A stretch of DNA of 64,000 nt from Cryobacterium sp. PH31-O1 (lineage in GTDB: Bacteria; Actinomycetota; Actinomycetes; Actinomycetales; Microbacteriaceae): positions 248,001 through 312,000 of the forward strand of contig NZ_JASITB010000001.1 of the NCBI RefSeq assembly GCF_030063455.1. Reading direction: 5' to 3'. Positions 36,476-45,510 of the stretch are shown here, in pieces; position 1 is the stretch's first letter; the number at the start of each line of letters is the position of its first letter. The translations under genes and the position numbers were made by a program. Under the pieces are notes generated by a model. The model did no database searches and was not told the DNA's origin. It saw only the letters and a program-made list of their open reading frames with translations.

Positions 36476-38389
36476 ATGAGCCAGAGCGGCGACACCCCCC
36501 AGCAGTCGGGCAGTGTCGATCCGTTCTTCGCCGCACACGGTACTTGGCCGGTTTCGCCCGAGGAGCGCGCTGAGTTTGATGCGTTCTGGGCGCAGTGCCA
36601 GGCCGATTGGCGGGTCGAGATCGCCGAGGGCCTCGGGCAGTTCGCTCCGTATGACGCCCGCGAAGACGTCGATACCGCGCCCGTCAGCCCGGACCCCTTC
36701 GCAGCGGATACTGTCGGCCGGGAGCCTGTCGGCCTGGCGCCTGTCGGCCGGGCGTCTGTCGGTCCGGAGCCTGTCGGCCGGGCGTTCTATCGCCGGGAGA
36801 TGCCTGACGGTCCGCCTCTGCCGGCCGGCCTGGACCTGACCGAGGCGTTTGCCGCGGTGCCGCCCGAGCACCGGTTCGATGGGGACCTCCGCGAGGAGAT
36901 CCTCTGCGCTGAGTACCTCGCGGCCAATTTCCTTCCGGACGATTTCCGCCCGGCCGATTTTCTCTCGGCCGATTTCCACCCGGACGATTTCCTCCCGGCC
37001 GAGAACCCCGACCCGGCCGACGGCGGCCCGGCCGAGTCGCTGAGTCCGTTCCAGCGGCATCAGGCGCAGTTCGTGGACCGGGTGCTCTACCTCGAGAAGA
37101 TCATCGCCTGGGCGCAGGCGAGCAAAGCTGAGGTCCTCACCGCAGCGTGGGACTACACCACCAACACCGCCGACACCGGCCGGCCCCTGTCCGGGCCGGG
37201 CCACGAGCATGACTGGGATGCGACCTTCGCCGCGCAGCAGGGCCTGGTGGCCGAGATGGCGTGCGCGCTGCGCATCCCCTCCGGCACCGCCTCCGGCCTG
37301 CTCCAGGAGAGCCGGCAACTGGTGGTCGAGCGGCCCGATACTCTCACCGCGCTCCGCAGCGGCGATATCTCCCTCCGCCACGCCCGCCGGCTGCTCGACC
37401 AGCTCGGCTCCGTGCCGCAGCCCGCTCGCGCCGAACTGGAAGCGGTGCTCCTCCCGCACGCCCGCAGGCTCACCCCCACCCAGTTCGACGGTAAGGCCCG
37501 CAAACTACGCGAACGCTTCCACCCCGACAGCATCACCCTGCGTCGCGCCCGGTGCCTGGCTGATCGCCGAGTGCAGTTCTTCCCCGACAAGGACGGCATG
37601 GCCACCCTCTGGCTGCGCGCCGCCGGTGAGGACCTTCAGGCGGTCTACACCCGCGTCACCGACGCCGCCCTCAGCCTGCAAGGCCCCGACGAAGAGCGCA
37701 CCCTCAGCCAGCTGCGCGCCGATGTCGCCGTCGACCTGCTCCAGCAGGGCGTCACCGGCAGCGGCCTCGGCGCCGGCCTGACCGCCAATGTCAATATCAC
37801 CGTGCCGGTGCTCACCCTGATGGGACGAAGCGAAGAACCGGCCGACCTGGAAGGGTACGGGCCGATCGACCCGGAAACCGCCCGCCGCCTCGCCGGCACC
37901 GCAACGAGTTTCCTGCGCATCCTCACCCACCCCCATACCGGCATCGTGCTCGACGTCAGCCAAGAACCCTTCCGGGTACCGGCCAGCCTGAAGAAGTACC
38001 TGCGGCTGCGCGATGGAACCTGCCGGTTCCCCGGCTGCAACCGCTCCGCCGGCCACAGCGACCTCGACCACACCATCGACAAACAATTCGGCGGCCCCAC
38101 CACCGCCACCAACTTGCACTTCCTCTCCCCCGCCCACCACAACCTGAAGCACTTCAGCGACTGGAAAGCCATCGCCACCCCCGACGGCACCCTGCACTGG
38201 ACCAGCCCCGCCGGCAAACACTACGCCACCGACCCCGCCACCCGCATGAGGCCCCCGCCTACAACAGACCGCGCCACCAGCCCAGAGCCGCCGGCCGCAC
38301 CACCACCCGTGCCTAACCCGTGGGCCTCCGACTGGACCTCCGTCTGGCCCATCGATAACGCCGAGAACCCTGACCCCCAACCGTTCTAG
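36476..38389 (+). CDS. DUF222 / 13E12-repeat family HNH endonuclease
   Basis: The 637-residue protein has an unusual N-terminal region (residues 75-185) built partly of two pentapeptide-like repeat blocks. The DUF222 helical domain follows (about 195-480: VLYLEKIIAWAQASKAEVLTA...QGLVAEMACALRIP.....ISLRHARRL..), and then a C-terminal HNH domain with Cys-x4-Cys (CRFPGC), DLDHT, GGPTTATNLHFL and AHHNLKH. The usual Cys of LCxxHH is Ser here. The 13E12 family is abundant in actinobacterial genomes; it is nuclease-like, but its biological role is unclear. Its high copy number and variable ends suggest mobility. Confidence 0.9.
   Translation: MSQSGDTPQQSGSVDPFFAAHGTWPVSPEERAEFDAFWAQCQADWRVEIAEGLGQFAPYDAREDVDTAPVSPDPFAADTVGREPVGLAPVGRASVGPEPVGRAFYRREMPDGPPLPAGLDLTEAFAAVPPEHRFDGDLREEILCAEYLAANFLPDDFRPADFLSADFHPDDFLPAENPDPADGGPAESLSPFQRHQAQFVDRVLYLEKIIAWAQASKAEVLTAAWDYTTNTADTGRPLSGPGHEHDWDATFAAQQGLVAEMACALRIPSGTASGLLQESRQLVVERPDTLTALRSGDISLRHARRLLDQLGSVPQPARAELEAVLLPHARRLTPTQFDGKARKLRERFHPDSITLRRARCLADRRVQFFPDKDGMATLWLRAAGEDLQAVYTRVTDAALSLQGPDEERTLSQLRADVAVDLLQQGVTGSGLGAGLTANVNITVPVLTLMGRSEEPADLEGYGPIDPETARRLAGTATSFLRILTHPHTGIVLDVSQEPFRVPASLKKYLRLRDGTCRFPGCNRSAGHSDLDHTIDKQFGGPTTATNLHFLSPAHHNLKHFSDWKAIATPDGTLHWTSPAGKHYATDPATRMRPPPTTDRATSPEPPAAPPPVPNPWASDWTSVWPIDNAENPDPQPF
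36716..36785 (+). repeat. Intragenic 15-bp tandem repeats, block 1
   Basis: Units like CCTGTCGGCCGGG recur about every 15 bp, coding for PVG-containing pentapeptides (EPVGL-APVGR-ASVGP-EPVGR). They lie in the N-terminal region of the HNH gene. Confidence 0.75.
36931..37020 (+). repeat. Intragenic 15-bp tandem repeats, block 2
   Basis: Units like CGGCCGATTTCC recur about every 15 bp and code for DF-containing pentapeptides (ANFLP-DDFRP-ADFLS-ADFHP-DDFLP). They form a second repeat block in the same HNH gene. Confidence 0.75.
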
Positions 38390-38692
38390 GGGCCATCGAC
38401 GCAGCACTTAGGCTAAAAGGGCAGCAATGACGCTGGCAGCAGCCAGCATCGTCCATCGGGCAGGCAGCCGGGTCGTCATGCTCAGGGGCGCGTGATCCTG
38501 CGAGCGAAGTCCGCGAACGCGCCCAATCCGGCACCGATGGCGGCGAGCACGTGTGCCGAAATGCTGAGACCGAGGGCCAGCCCGCGGTCGTCGACGACCT
38601 TGCTGTGATCAGCGCCAAGTGACGGGTGTAGGGACGCAGCCGCAGCAGGCATCAATAGACTGGCGGCTACCGTTGCCTGAAGGAAGGACCCC
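38390..38692. other. Intergenic stretch upstream of hen1
   Basis: This 303-bp gap has no convincing gene. A minus-strand frame (38482-38652) could code for a 56-residue peptide rich in Ala and Gly with one hydrophobic stretch, but it has no ribosome binding site or recognised family. No clear hairpin is seen. Its right end must hold the hen1 promoter. A GGAAGGA ribosome binding site lies about 8 nt before the hen1 GTG. Confidence 0.4.
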
Positions 38693-40096
38693 GTGCTCGT
38701 CACCGTCACCTCGACCGCGCCTGCCGCATCCAATCTGAGCCACCTGCTTCGCAAGCACCCGGATCGTGCGCAGGCTTTTCCGCTCAGTGTCGGTACGGCG
38801 CACGTCTTCTACCCTGAGGTGTCCGATGAACGTTGCACCGTGGCGTTGGTTCTCGAAGTCGACCCCATCGGTCTGGTGCGCGACAAGCGCTTCCGAGGAA
38901 ACGACGCGGCCGCACTCGCCCGTTACGTGAACGACCGGCCATATGCGTCCTCCTCCATGGTCGCCGTCGCGCTGGGCCAGGTCTTTCGCACGGCCATGAA
39001 CGGGACGAGCGAGTCGTTTCCCGAGCTCGCAGCATCCGCGCTACCCCTCGAGATCACCGTGGCGGCCGTGCCGGCCAGGGGCCGCGACACCGCCGGCCTC
39101 GTCACGCGACTGTTCGAGCCGCTCGGCTGGTCCGTCGCTGAGACGCCGATCCCGCTGGACCCGGAGTTCCCGGAGTGGGGCGATTCCGTCTACGTTGACC
39201 TCGTGCTGCGCGGTGAGGTCCGGCTCAGCAACGCGCTTCGGCACCTCTACGTGCTACTGCCCGTACTCGACGACGCCAAGCACTACTGGGTGTCAGACGA
39301 CGAAATCGGCAAGCTTCTCCGCGCGGGCGAGGGCTGGCTGCCTGATCACCCCGAGCGCGAACTCATCACGCGCCGATACCTCGCGCATCAGCGGTCGATG
39401 GTCGACGAGGCCACAGCACTGCTTTCCGCGGACACCCGGCTAAACGACCTCGACGACTTGGCAGAGCAAAGCGAGCAGTCCGGCACGGCGCCGCTGGCCC
39501 CGCAGCGCGCGGAGGCTGTGCTCACAGCACTGCACGACGTCGGAGCGCACTCGGTGGCCGATGTCGGATGCGGCGAAGGCGCCCTGCTAAAGCGCCTGAG
39601 CGCGAACGCGGCGTTCACGACGATCATCGGCTGCGATGTCTCAACGAGCGTTCTCGTCAGGGCTGCGCGAACGCTCAACCTGCGTGAGGCCAGCGATAAA
39701 CAGCGCGAGCGGGTGCAGCTCATGCAGTCGTCGGTGACGTACCAGGACGACCGCATCGCCGGCCTCGACGCTATCGTGCTGATGGAGGTGATCGAGCACC
39801 TCGACCTGGAGCGGCTCCCGGCGCTCGAGTCGGCCGTGTTCGGAGCTGCCGCTCCTGGCGCGGTCATCGTGACGACGCCGAACGCCGATTTTAATGCCCG
39901 GTATGAGTCATTGCGCGCCGGTTCGTTCCGGCACCGCGATCACCGATTCGAGTGGTCCCGGACCGAGTTCGATGCCTGGGCGACTGGAGTCGCGGCTCGC
40001 CGCGGCTACACGGTCGAGTACCGGACGGTCGGCGACGTCGACGTCGAACTCGGCTCCCCCACCCAGCTCGCCCTGTTTCGAAAGGCCACCCACTGA
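38693..40096 (+). CDS. hen1: 3' terminal RNA ribose 2'-O-methyltransferase Hen1
   Basis: The 467-residue protein starts at GTG 38693. Residues 1-240 form the bacterial Hen1 N-terminal domain (LLRKHPDRAQAFPLSVGTAHVFYPE, EVDPIGLVRDKRFRGNDAAALARYVNDRPYASSS), which in known systems binds and activates Pnkp ligase. Residues about 270-465 form the SAM methyltransferase: DVGCGEGALL, then the metal-binding EVIEHLDLERLPALE and HRDHRFEWSR. It methylates the 2'-OH at the 3' end of cleaved RNA before ligation, so the repaired RNA resists a second cut. It overlaps pnkp by 1 nt. Confidence 0.93.
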   Translation: MLVTVTSTAPAASNLSHLLRKHPDRAQAFPLSVGTAHVFYPEVSDERCTVALVLEVDPIGLVRDKRFRGNDAAALARYVNDRPYASSSMVAVALGQVFRTAMNGTSESFPELAASALPLEITVAAVPARGRDTAGLVTRLFEPLGWSVAETPIPLDPEFPEWGDSVYVDLVLRGEVRLSNALRHLYVLLPVLDDAKHYWVSDDEIGKLLRAGEGWLPDHPERELITRRYLAHQRSMVDEATALLSADTRLNDLDDLAEQSEQSGTAPLAPQRAEAVLTALHDVGAHSVADVGCGEGALLKRLSANAAFTTIIGCDVSTSVLVRAARTLNLREASDKQRERVQLMQSSVTYQDDRIAGLDAIVLMEVIEHLDLERLPALESAVFGAAAPGAVIVTTPNADFNARYESLRAGSFRHRDHRFEWSRTEFDAWATGVAARRGYTVEYRTVGDVDVELGSPTQLALFRKATH

Positions 40097-42651
40097 TGAC
40101 CCGCCTGGCTCTTCCCGTCCTGTCGCTTGTCGTGCTCGTTGGCACCTCTGGCTCCGGAAAGTCGACGTTCGCCGCCACTCACTTCGGGCAGTTCGAGACG
40201 CTGTCGAGCGACTTCTTCCGCGGGCTCGTCTCCAACGACGAAAACGATCAGGCTGCGACATCCGCGGCGTTCGAGGCGCTCCGGTTCGTCGCGGGAAAGC
40301 GACTTGACGCCGGGCTTCTAACCGTCATCGACGCCACCAACGTGCAGGCGGATGCTCGCCGCTCACTCGTAGCGCTCGCGCGAGCACACGACGTGCTACC
40401 GGTTGCCGTCGTGCTCGACCTGCCGCAGAGTGTCTGCGTCGAGCGCAATGCCGCGCGCGCAGACCGCACGTTCGGGGCATCCGTCATCAAGCGTCAGCAC
40501 GATCAGTTGCGACGTTCCCTTAAACAGCTCGGCAAGGAGGGCTTTCGGCGGGTCCACGTTTTGTCCGGGCTGAACGAAATCGCGGCCGCGGAGTTCGTGC
40601 GTGAACCCCTTCTCAACGACCGTTCCGACGAGACCGGCCCGTTCGACGCCATTGGCGACGTTCACGGCTGCCGCAGTGAGCTCGAGACGCTTCTAGGCAA
40701 GCTCGGCTACGAGCTCGTGCGCGACGACGCGGGGCGCCCCATCGACGCGGTGCACCCTAACGGGCGCCGCGCGATCTTTCTGGGTGACCTCGTCGACCGT
40801 GGTCCCGATACCCCCGGCGTGCTGCGACTCGCCATGGGCATGGTCGCGGCCGGCCACGCCCTGGCCGTACCCGGCAACCATGAGGCCAAGCTCGTGCGCG
40901 CCTTGGAGGGGAAAAAGGTGCAGGCGAGCCACGGCCTCGCCGAGACACTCGCCCAGCTATCGAGCGAGACGGAGGAGTTTCGCCTGGAGGTTTTGCACTT
41001 CTGCCGCGACCTGGTCTCTCACCTCCTGCTCGACGACGGCCGACTCGTCGTGGCGCATGCCGGTCTGATCGAGAAATACCACGGACGGGCCTCCGGCCGC
41101 GTGCGCGCCTTCTCCTTGTTCGGCGATACGACGGGCGAAACCGACGAGCATGGCCTGCCGGTACGGTTGCCCTGGGCCGAGGACTACCGCGGAAAGGCGA
41201 CCGTGCTCTACGGCCACGTCCCCACGCTCGAAGCTGAATGGGTCAACGGCACGATGTGCCTCGACACTGGCTGCGTGTTCGGTGGAAAGCTCAGTGCCCT
41301 CCGCTATCCAGAGAAGGAGGTCGTCGATGTGCCAGCCGAAAAGATCTGGTACGAACCAGTCGCGCCCCTGGGGGCGCGAAATTCCGACGGAAAAGTGACA
41401 ACAGGAACCGTGACGCGTGAGCCGGGACTTCTCAGAATCGACGACGTGCTCGGCAAGCAGATCGTCGCGACCCGGGTGTTCGGCAAGGTCGGAATCCGTG
41501 AGGACAATGCTGCCGGCGCTCTCGAGGTCATGAGCCGGTTCGCCACCGACCCGCGCCGCCTCGTCTACCTGCCGCCGACCATGAGCCCTCCGCACGTGTC
41601 TGATCGCGACGGCATTCTGGAGCACCCGGTCGAGGCGTTCGCCGCCTACCGTCGTGAGGGCCTCGATCGGCTGATCTGCGAGGAGAAGCACATGGGATCC
41701 CGAGCGGTCGTGCTGCTCACCCGAAACGCCACCCGTTTCGGCGCACCTGACGGCTGGCGCGGAGCGGTCCACACTCGCACGGGCCGCCCATTCTTCGATG
41801 AGTCGACGACCGACGACTTTCTCGCGCGGCTCGACCGAGCCGTCGAGACGGCAGGGCTATGGTCCGAACTCCAGACGTCCTGGTTGCTTTTCGATGCCGA
41901 ACTGCTGCCCTGGTCGCTCAAAGCGGGAGCAATGATCCGAGAGCAGTACGCGAGCGTCGCAGCAGCGGCAACGAGCGCCCTGCCGGCCGCGTCGCGGTTT
42001 CTGCAGGCCGCCGTCAACCGGGGTGTCGACGTCACCGAGCTGCTCGCACGCACGCGGCACCGCGCGTCCAACGCCGAGGCCTACCGAGACGCATACCGGC
42101 GTTACAGCCAGCCGGTGTCTGGACTGGACGGCGTGCAGCTTGCCCCGTTTCAGTTGCTCGCCTCCGAAGGAGCGAGCCATCTGGGTCAGGATCACTCCTG
42201 GCACCTCGCCATCGCCGACCGTCTGGCCGCCGCGGACGAGCAGCTCATCCGACGCACCCGGCACATCGACGTCGACCTGACGTCGTCAGAGTCGGAGGCC
42301 GCAGCAACGACGTGGTGGGAGGATCTGACCGCTGCCGGTGGTGAAGGCATGGTGGTGAAGCCGGTGGCCGGCCTGGTTCGCGGAACGCGATCGCTCGCCC
42401 AGCCGGGCATCAAGGTGCGCGGAGCCGAATACCTGCGGATCATCTATGGACCCGACTACCTCGATGCAATCAACCTGGCGCGCCTGCGCGACCGGGATGT
42501 CGGGCACAAGCGCTCAATGGCGCTTCGCGAGTACGCCCTCGGAGTCGAAGCGGTCGAGCGCTTTGTCGCTGACGAACCGCTATGGCGGGTGCACCAGGCC
42601 GTCTTCGGTGTGCTGGCCCTGGAATCGGAGCCGGTAGACCCCCGCCTCTGA
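40096..42651 (+). CDS. pnkp: Polynucleotide kinase-phosphatase with ligase domain (Pnkp)
   Basis: The 851-residue RNA-repair enzyme has three modules. The kinase (1-170) has a P-loop GTSGSGKS (16-23). The metallophosphatase (about 180-470) has GDVHGC (187-192), GDLVDRGP (230-237), GNHE (260-263) and VAHAG (319-323). The nucleotidyltransferase (about 480-851) has Lys531 in EEKHMGSR, the site of AMP attachment. Length and order match Clostridium thermocellum Pnkp. With Hen1 it heals and seals RNA cut by ribotoxins such as anticodon nucleases. Its start overlaps the hen1 stop (TGATG), so translation is coupled. Confidence 0.95.
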   Translation: MTRLALPVLSLVVLVGTSGSGKSTFAATHFGQFETLSSDFFRGLVSNDENDQAATSAAFEALRFVAGKRLDAGLLTVIDATNVQADARRSLVALARAHDVLPVAVVLDLPQSVCVERNAARADRTFGASVIKRQHDQLRRSLKQLGKEGFRRVHVLSGLNEIAAAEFVREPLLNDRSDETGPFDAIGDVHGCRSELETLLGKLGYELVRDDAGRPIDAVHPNGRRAIFLGDLVDRGPDTPGVLRLAMGMVAAGHALAVPGNHEAKLVRALEGKKVQASHGLAETLAQLSSETEEFRLEVLHFCRDLVSHLLLDDGRLVVAHAGLIEKYHGRASGRVRAFSLFGDTTGETDEHGLPVRLPWAEDYRGKATVLYGHVPTLEAEWVNGTMCLDTGCVFGGKLSALRYPEKEVVDVPAEKIWYEPVAPLGARNSDGKVTTGTVTREPGLLRIDDVLGKQIVATRVFGKVGIREDNAAGALEVMSRFATDPRRLVYLPPTMSPPHVSDRDGILEHPVEAFAAYRREGLDRLICEEKHMGSRAVVLLTRNATRFGAPDGWRGAVHTRTGRPFFDESTTDDFLARLDRAVETAGLWSELQTSWLLFDAELLPWSLKAGAMIREQYASVAAAATSALPAASRFLQAAVNRGVDVTELLARTRHRASNAEAYRDAYRRYSQPVSGLDGVQLAPFQLLASEGASHLGQDHSWHLAIADRLAAADEQLIRRTRHIDVDLTSSESEAAATTWWEDLTAAGGEGMVVKPVAGLVRGTRSLAQPGIKVRGAEYLRIIYGPDYLDAINLARLRDRDVGHKRSMALREYALGVEAVERFVADEPLWRVHQAVFGVLALESEPVDPRL

Positions 42652-42721
42652 AGAAATCAACCGTCACGTCAGGCCAGAGCGGCGGGACCAGCGTCAAGGC
42701 CCAACCCGACAAAACCAGGAA

Positions 42722-42749
42722 GGCCCCGCCTGCAGATGCAGGCGGGGCC
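42722..42749. terminator. Strong GC hairpin between pnkp and sufT
   Basis: GGCCCCGCCTGCA (42722-42734) and TGCAGGCGGGGCC (42737-42749) form a perfect 13-bp inverted repeat with almost no loop. It lies between the convergent pnkp and suf operons and probably terminates both. No U-tract follows, as is common in high-GC Actinobacteria. Confidence 0.75.
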
Positions 42750-42767
42750 GTCGAGATAGAACTAGAG

Positions 42768-43097
42768 CTACATGGCGAAGCCGAGGGCACGCATCATGTC
42801 GCGACCATCGTCGGTGATCTTCTCCGGACCCCATGGCGGCATCCAGACCCAGTTGATGCGGAACTGATCGACGACGCCGTCCAAGGCCTCAGCCGTCTGC
42901 TCCTCGAGCACATCGGTCAGCGGACAGCCGGCCGAGGTGAGGGTCATATGGATGATGAGCGCATTGTTTTCGTCGTCCCAGCCGAGGTCGTAGATGAGTC
43001 CGAGGTCGACGACGTTGATGCCGAGTTCCGGGTCCATGACGTCTTTGAGGGCTTCTTCGATTTCATCGAAGCGTGCCGGACTGAGTGTGGAGGCCAT
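42768..43097 (-). CDS. sufT: Fe-S assembly factor SufT (MIP18/DUF59 family)
   Basis: The 109-residue protein has the DUF59 pattern: DEIEEALKDVMDPELGINVVDLGLIYDL, TLTSAGCPLTDVL with the conserved Cys, and VWMPPWGPEKI. SufT-type proteins help mature or transfer Fe-S clusters. It is the last gene of the suf operon, 4 bp after sufC. A strong hairpin follows. Confidence 0.9.
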   Translation of the reverse strand: MASTLSPARFDEIEEALKDVMDPELGINVVDLGLIYDLGWDDENNALIIHMTLTSAGCPLTDVLEEQTAEALDGVVDQFRINWVWMPPWGPEKITDDGRDMMRALGFAM

Positions 43098-43101
43098 GGG
43101 A

Positions 43102-43866
43102 CTAGCCTACGTTCGACGGGACAAGAAAGCGATCGTAGCCCTCGTCCTCGAGGCGGTCGGCAAGTTCGGGACCGCCCTGTTCGGCGATGCGCCCGTTGAC
43201 GAAAACGTGTACGAAGTCCGGGTGGATGTAGCGCAGGATGCGGGTGTAGTGCGTGATCAGGAGCAGCCCGAGACCGGTGTTGGCCTTGGCGCGGTTAACG
43301 CCCTCTGCAACGATCTTGAGTGCGTCAACGTCGAGACCGGAGTCGGTCTCGTCGAGCACGGCGAACTTGGGCTTGAGAAGTTCGAGCTGCAGAATCTCGT
43401 TGCGCTTCTTCTCTCCACCGGAGAAGCCCTCGTTGACGTTACGCTCGGCGAAAGTCTTATCCATGCGCAGGTTGGTCATGGCCTGACGAACGTCCTTGAT
43501 CCAGGTGCGGATCGGCGGAGCTTCACCCTCGATGGCTGTCTTTGCGGTGCGGAGGAAGTTTGTGACGGTCACTCCGGGGATCTCGACCGGGTACTGCATG
43601 GCGAGGAACAGGCCGGCACGAGCACGGGCATCCACTGTCATTTTGAGTACTTCGGCACCGTCGAGCAGGATGGAGCCGCTCTCGACGTGATACTTGGGGT
43701 GGCCGGCAATCGTGTAGGCGAGGGTGGATTTGCCAGAGCCGTTCGGGCCCATGATGGCGTGGATTTCGCCCTCGTTGATTGTGAGGTTGACGCCACGCAG
43801 AATCTGCTTGGTGCCCTGGTCGGTCTCGACGCTGACGTGCAGGTCTTTGATTTCAAGAACAGACAT
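43102..43866 (-). CDS. sufC: Fe-S cluster assembly ATPase SufC
   Basis: The 254-residue ABC-type ATPase has Walker A GPNGSGKS (40-47), the SufC hallmark FSGGEKKRNEILQ, Walker B LDETDSGLD and ITHYTRIL. I start at MSVLEIKDLHV (ATG 43866); ATG 43875 is 9 nt upstream and nearer the AGAAAGGA site, so either is possible. SufC powers the SufBCD scaffold. It lies between the Rieske-type gene and sufT. Confidence 0.95.
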   Translation of the reverse strand: MSVLEIKDLHVSVETDQGTKQILRGVNLTINEGEIHAIMGPNGSGKSTLAYTIAGHPKYHVESGSILLDGAEVLKMTVDARARAGLFLAMQYPVEIPGVTVTNFLRTAKTAIEGEAPPIRTWIKDVRQAMTNLRMDKTFAERNVNEGFSGGEKKRNEILQLELLKPKFAVLDETDSGLDVDALKIVAEGVNRAKANTGLGLLLITHYTRILRYIHPDFVHVFVNGRIAEQGGPELADRLEDEGYDRFLVPSNVG

Positions 43867-43933
43867 GACTGTCATATTCCTTTCTGAATTCTAAAAATGA
43901 GCTGGTGGGGCGGTCGGTGCTGCGAGAGCAGGC

Positions 43934-44260
43934 TCAGACCGCGACAGTGACGGACGGATCAACGAAGACGAAACCGTCGATAAGTTCCACGTTGTAAACC
44001 GGGACCGGGTCGTAGGCCGGTAGGGACAGCGGCTTGCCTGTGGTGAGGGAGAACATCGAGCCGTGGGCCCAGCACTCGAGAGTCTGGCCTTCCACGAATC
44101 CCTCGGACAGAGAGATATCTCCGTGCGTGCAGGTATCACCGATGGCAAAGACGTCGCCGGCGGCGTCACGCACGAGGGCGATAGCGACCCCATCAATTTC
44201 GACCTTAACGGCCTGGTTTACTTCGAGCTCATCGAGTGCGCAGATCTTCGTTGCGGCCAT
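43934..44260 (-). CDS. Rieske-type [2Fe-2S] ferredoxin of the suf operon
   Basis: The 108-residue protein has a Rieske centre with Cys44-x-His46 (CTHG) and Cys63-x2-His66 (CWAHG), the spacing of NirD/ferredoxin-subunit type proteins. Placement between sufD and sufC is conserved in Actinobacteria, where it is annotated as a non-haem iron oxygenase ferredoxin subunit. Its likely role is electron supply or a cluster-related step in Suf assembly; this is inferred from context. It starts 2 bp after the sufD stop. Confidence 0.9.
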   Translation of the reverse strand: MAATKICALDELEVNQAVKVEIDGVAIALVRDAAGDVFAIGDTCTHGDISLSEGFVEGQTLECWAHGSMFSLTTGKPLSLPAYDPVPVYNVELIDGFVFVDPSVTVAV

Positions 44261-44262
44261 GC

Positions 44263-45510
44263 TTACTTGTCGTCCGTTCCAATAAGTTCGGCCTCGATTG
44301 CGAGTTGCAACCGAGCTTCAAGTTCGGGGGAACCAATCTGCTGCACGACCTCGGTGAGGAAACCGCGCACAACGAGTCGCCGCGCTTCCTCCTCGGTGAT
44401 GCCGCGAGCCTGGAGGTAAAACAGCTGCTCATCGTCGAACCGTCCGGTGGCACTGGCGTGTCCGGCCCCGACGATATCGCCGGTTTCGATCTCCAGGTTG
44501 GGAATGGAATCGGCACGCGTGCCCTCGCTGAGCACCAGGTTGCGGTTCTGTTCATAGCTGTCGGTGCCGGCGGCCTTGTTGCCGATCAGCACGTCGCCGA
44601 TCCAGACCGTGCGCGCGTCCTGGCCCTGCAGCGCGCCCTTGTAGTTGACGCGGCTGCGGCTCTTGGGGGCGTCGTGGAAGACGTAGACCTGCTGTTCCAG
44701 GTGCTGGCCGGCATCGGCGAAGTACAGGCCGAGGAGCAGGGTGTCCGAGCCGGGGCCGGCCAGACGCACCGAAGGGTTGACCCGCACGATGCTGCCACCG
44801 AGGGAAACGACGACGTGCTTGAGACGCGCGTCACGACCGACGGATGCGAAATGGTTGGCTAGGTGCACCGCGGAATCGTCCCATTCCTGCAGCGAAACGA
44901 CCGTGAGGTTCGCGGACTCGCCGAGGATGATCTCAACGTTTTCGCTCAGGCGGGCGTCACCGGTGTTGTGCAGGATGACCGTGGCCTGGCTGAACGGCTT
45001 GGCCTCGATGATCGTGTGAGCACCGCGGGCGGAGTTGCCGAGGGCCGACCGGGTGACCGTGATCTCCTTGGCTTCTTCGCCGCTTACCGTGATGGCAAGA
45101 GCTTGGTCGAACGCGGACCAGGCGTTGGCTGCAGCGCGTTCTTCCGGAAGTCCGGCGGTGCCGATGCGGGCATCAGTTCTGGCCACCCACTCAACGGTGA
45201 TATCCGTTGAGGGAGTCGATTCGACCGGGTAACGAGAGCCATCGAGGTCGCCAGCGGTGAGGTCGGTGAACTTTGCGACGGGCGAGTGCTTCCACACCGC
45301 TTCGCGACCGGTTACGGCCTCGAAATCGGCGACGTTGACACTCTTGAAACGGTCGGAGCGGGTTTGTACCGGCACGTAGCCGAAACGCCCGTCTGAGTGT
45401 TCCTTAATGCCGTGCTGGCCGACCGGAAGGGTCGAGGGACCGGCGGCGGGGGTGGTTGATTCGGGCACAGTTTTTGAAGCGCTCTTCGAAAGCGCTGAAG
45501 CGGCGGACAT
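44263..45510 (-). CDS. sufD: Fe-S cluster assembly protein SufD
   Basis: The 415-residue protein has the SufB/SufD beta-helix core: LSENVEIILGESANLTVVSLQEWDD, GARTVWIGDVLIGNKAAGTDSYEQNRNLVLSEG, and SIPNLEIETGDIVGAGHASATGRFDDEQLFYLQARGI, where SufB has a similar conserved ending. It lacks the extended SufB N-terminus. It partners SufB and SufC in the scaffold complex. It begins exactly after the sufB stop codon. Confidence 0.95.
   Translation of the reverse strand: MSAASALSKSASKTVPESTTPAAGPSTLPVGQHGIKEHSDGRFGYVPVQTRSDRFKSVNVADFEAVTGREAVWKHSPVAKFTDLTAGDLDGSRYPVESTPSTDITVEWVARTDARIGTAGLPEERAAANAWSAFDQALAITVSGEEAKEITVTRSALGNSARGAHTIIEAKPFSQATVILHNTGDARLSENVEIILGESANLTVVSLQEWDDSAVHLANHFASVGRDARLKHVVVSLGGSIVRVNPSVRLAGPGSDTLLLGLYFADAGQHLEQQVYVFHDAPKSRSRVNYKGALQGQDARTVWIGDVLIGNKAAGTDSYEQNRNLVLSEGTRADSIPNLEIETGDIVGAGHASATGRFDDEQLFYLQARGITEEEARRLVVRGFLTEVVQQIGSPELEARLQLAIEAELIGTDDK

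Noticed and set aside
36323..37459. 378-codon minus-strand open frame
   Set aside because: Antisense to the HNH gene; its repeats of IGREKIGR type merely mirror the coding tandem repeats.
37505..38407. 300-codon Gly/Val-rich minus-strand frame
   Set aside because: Antisense to the HNH domain; the Gly/Val richness results from codon bias.
38482..38652. 56-residue minus-strand peptide between HNH and hen1
   Set aside because: No ribosome binding site, promoter or recognised family; Ala/Gly-rich composition.
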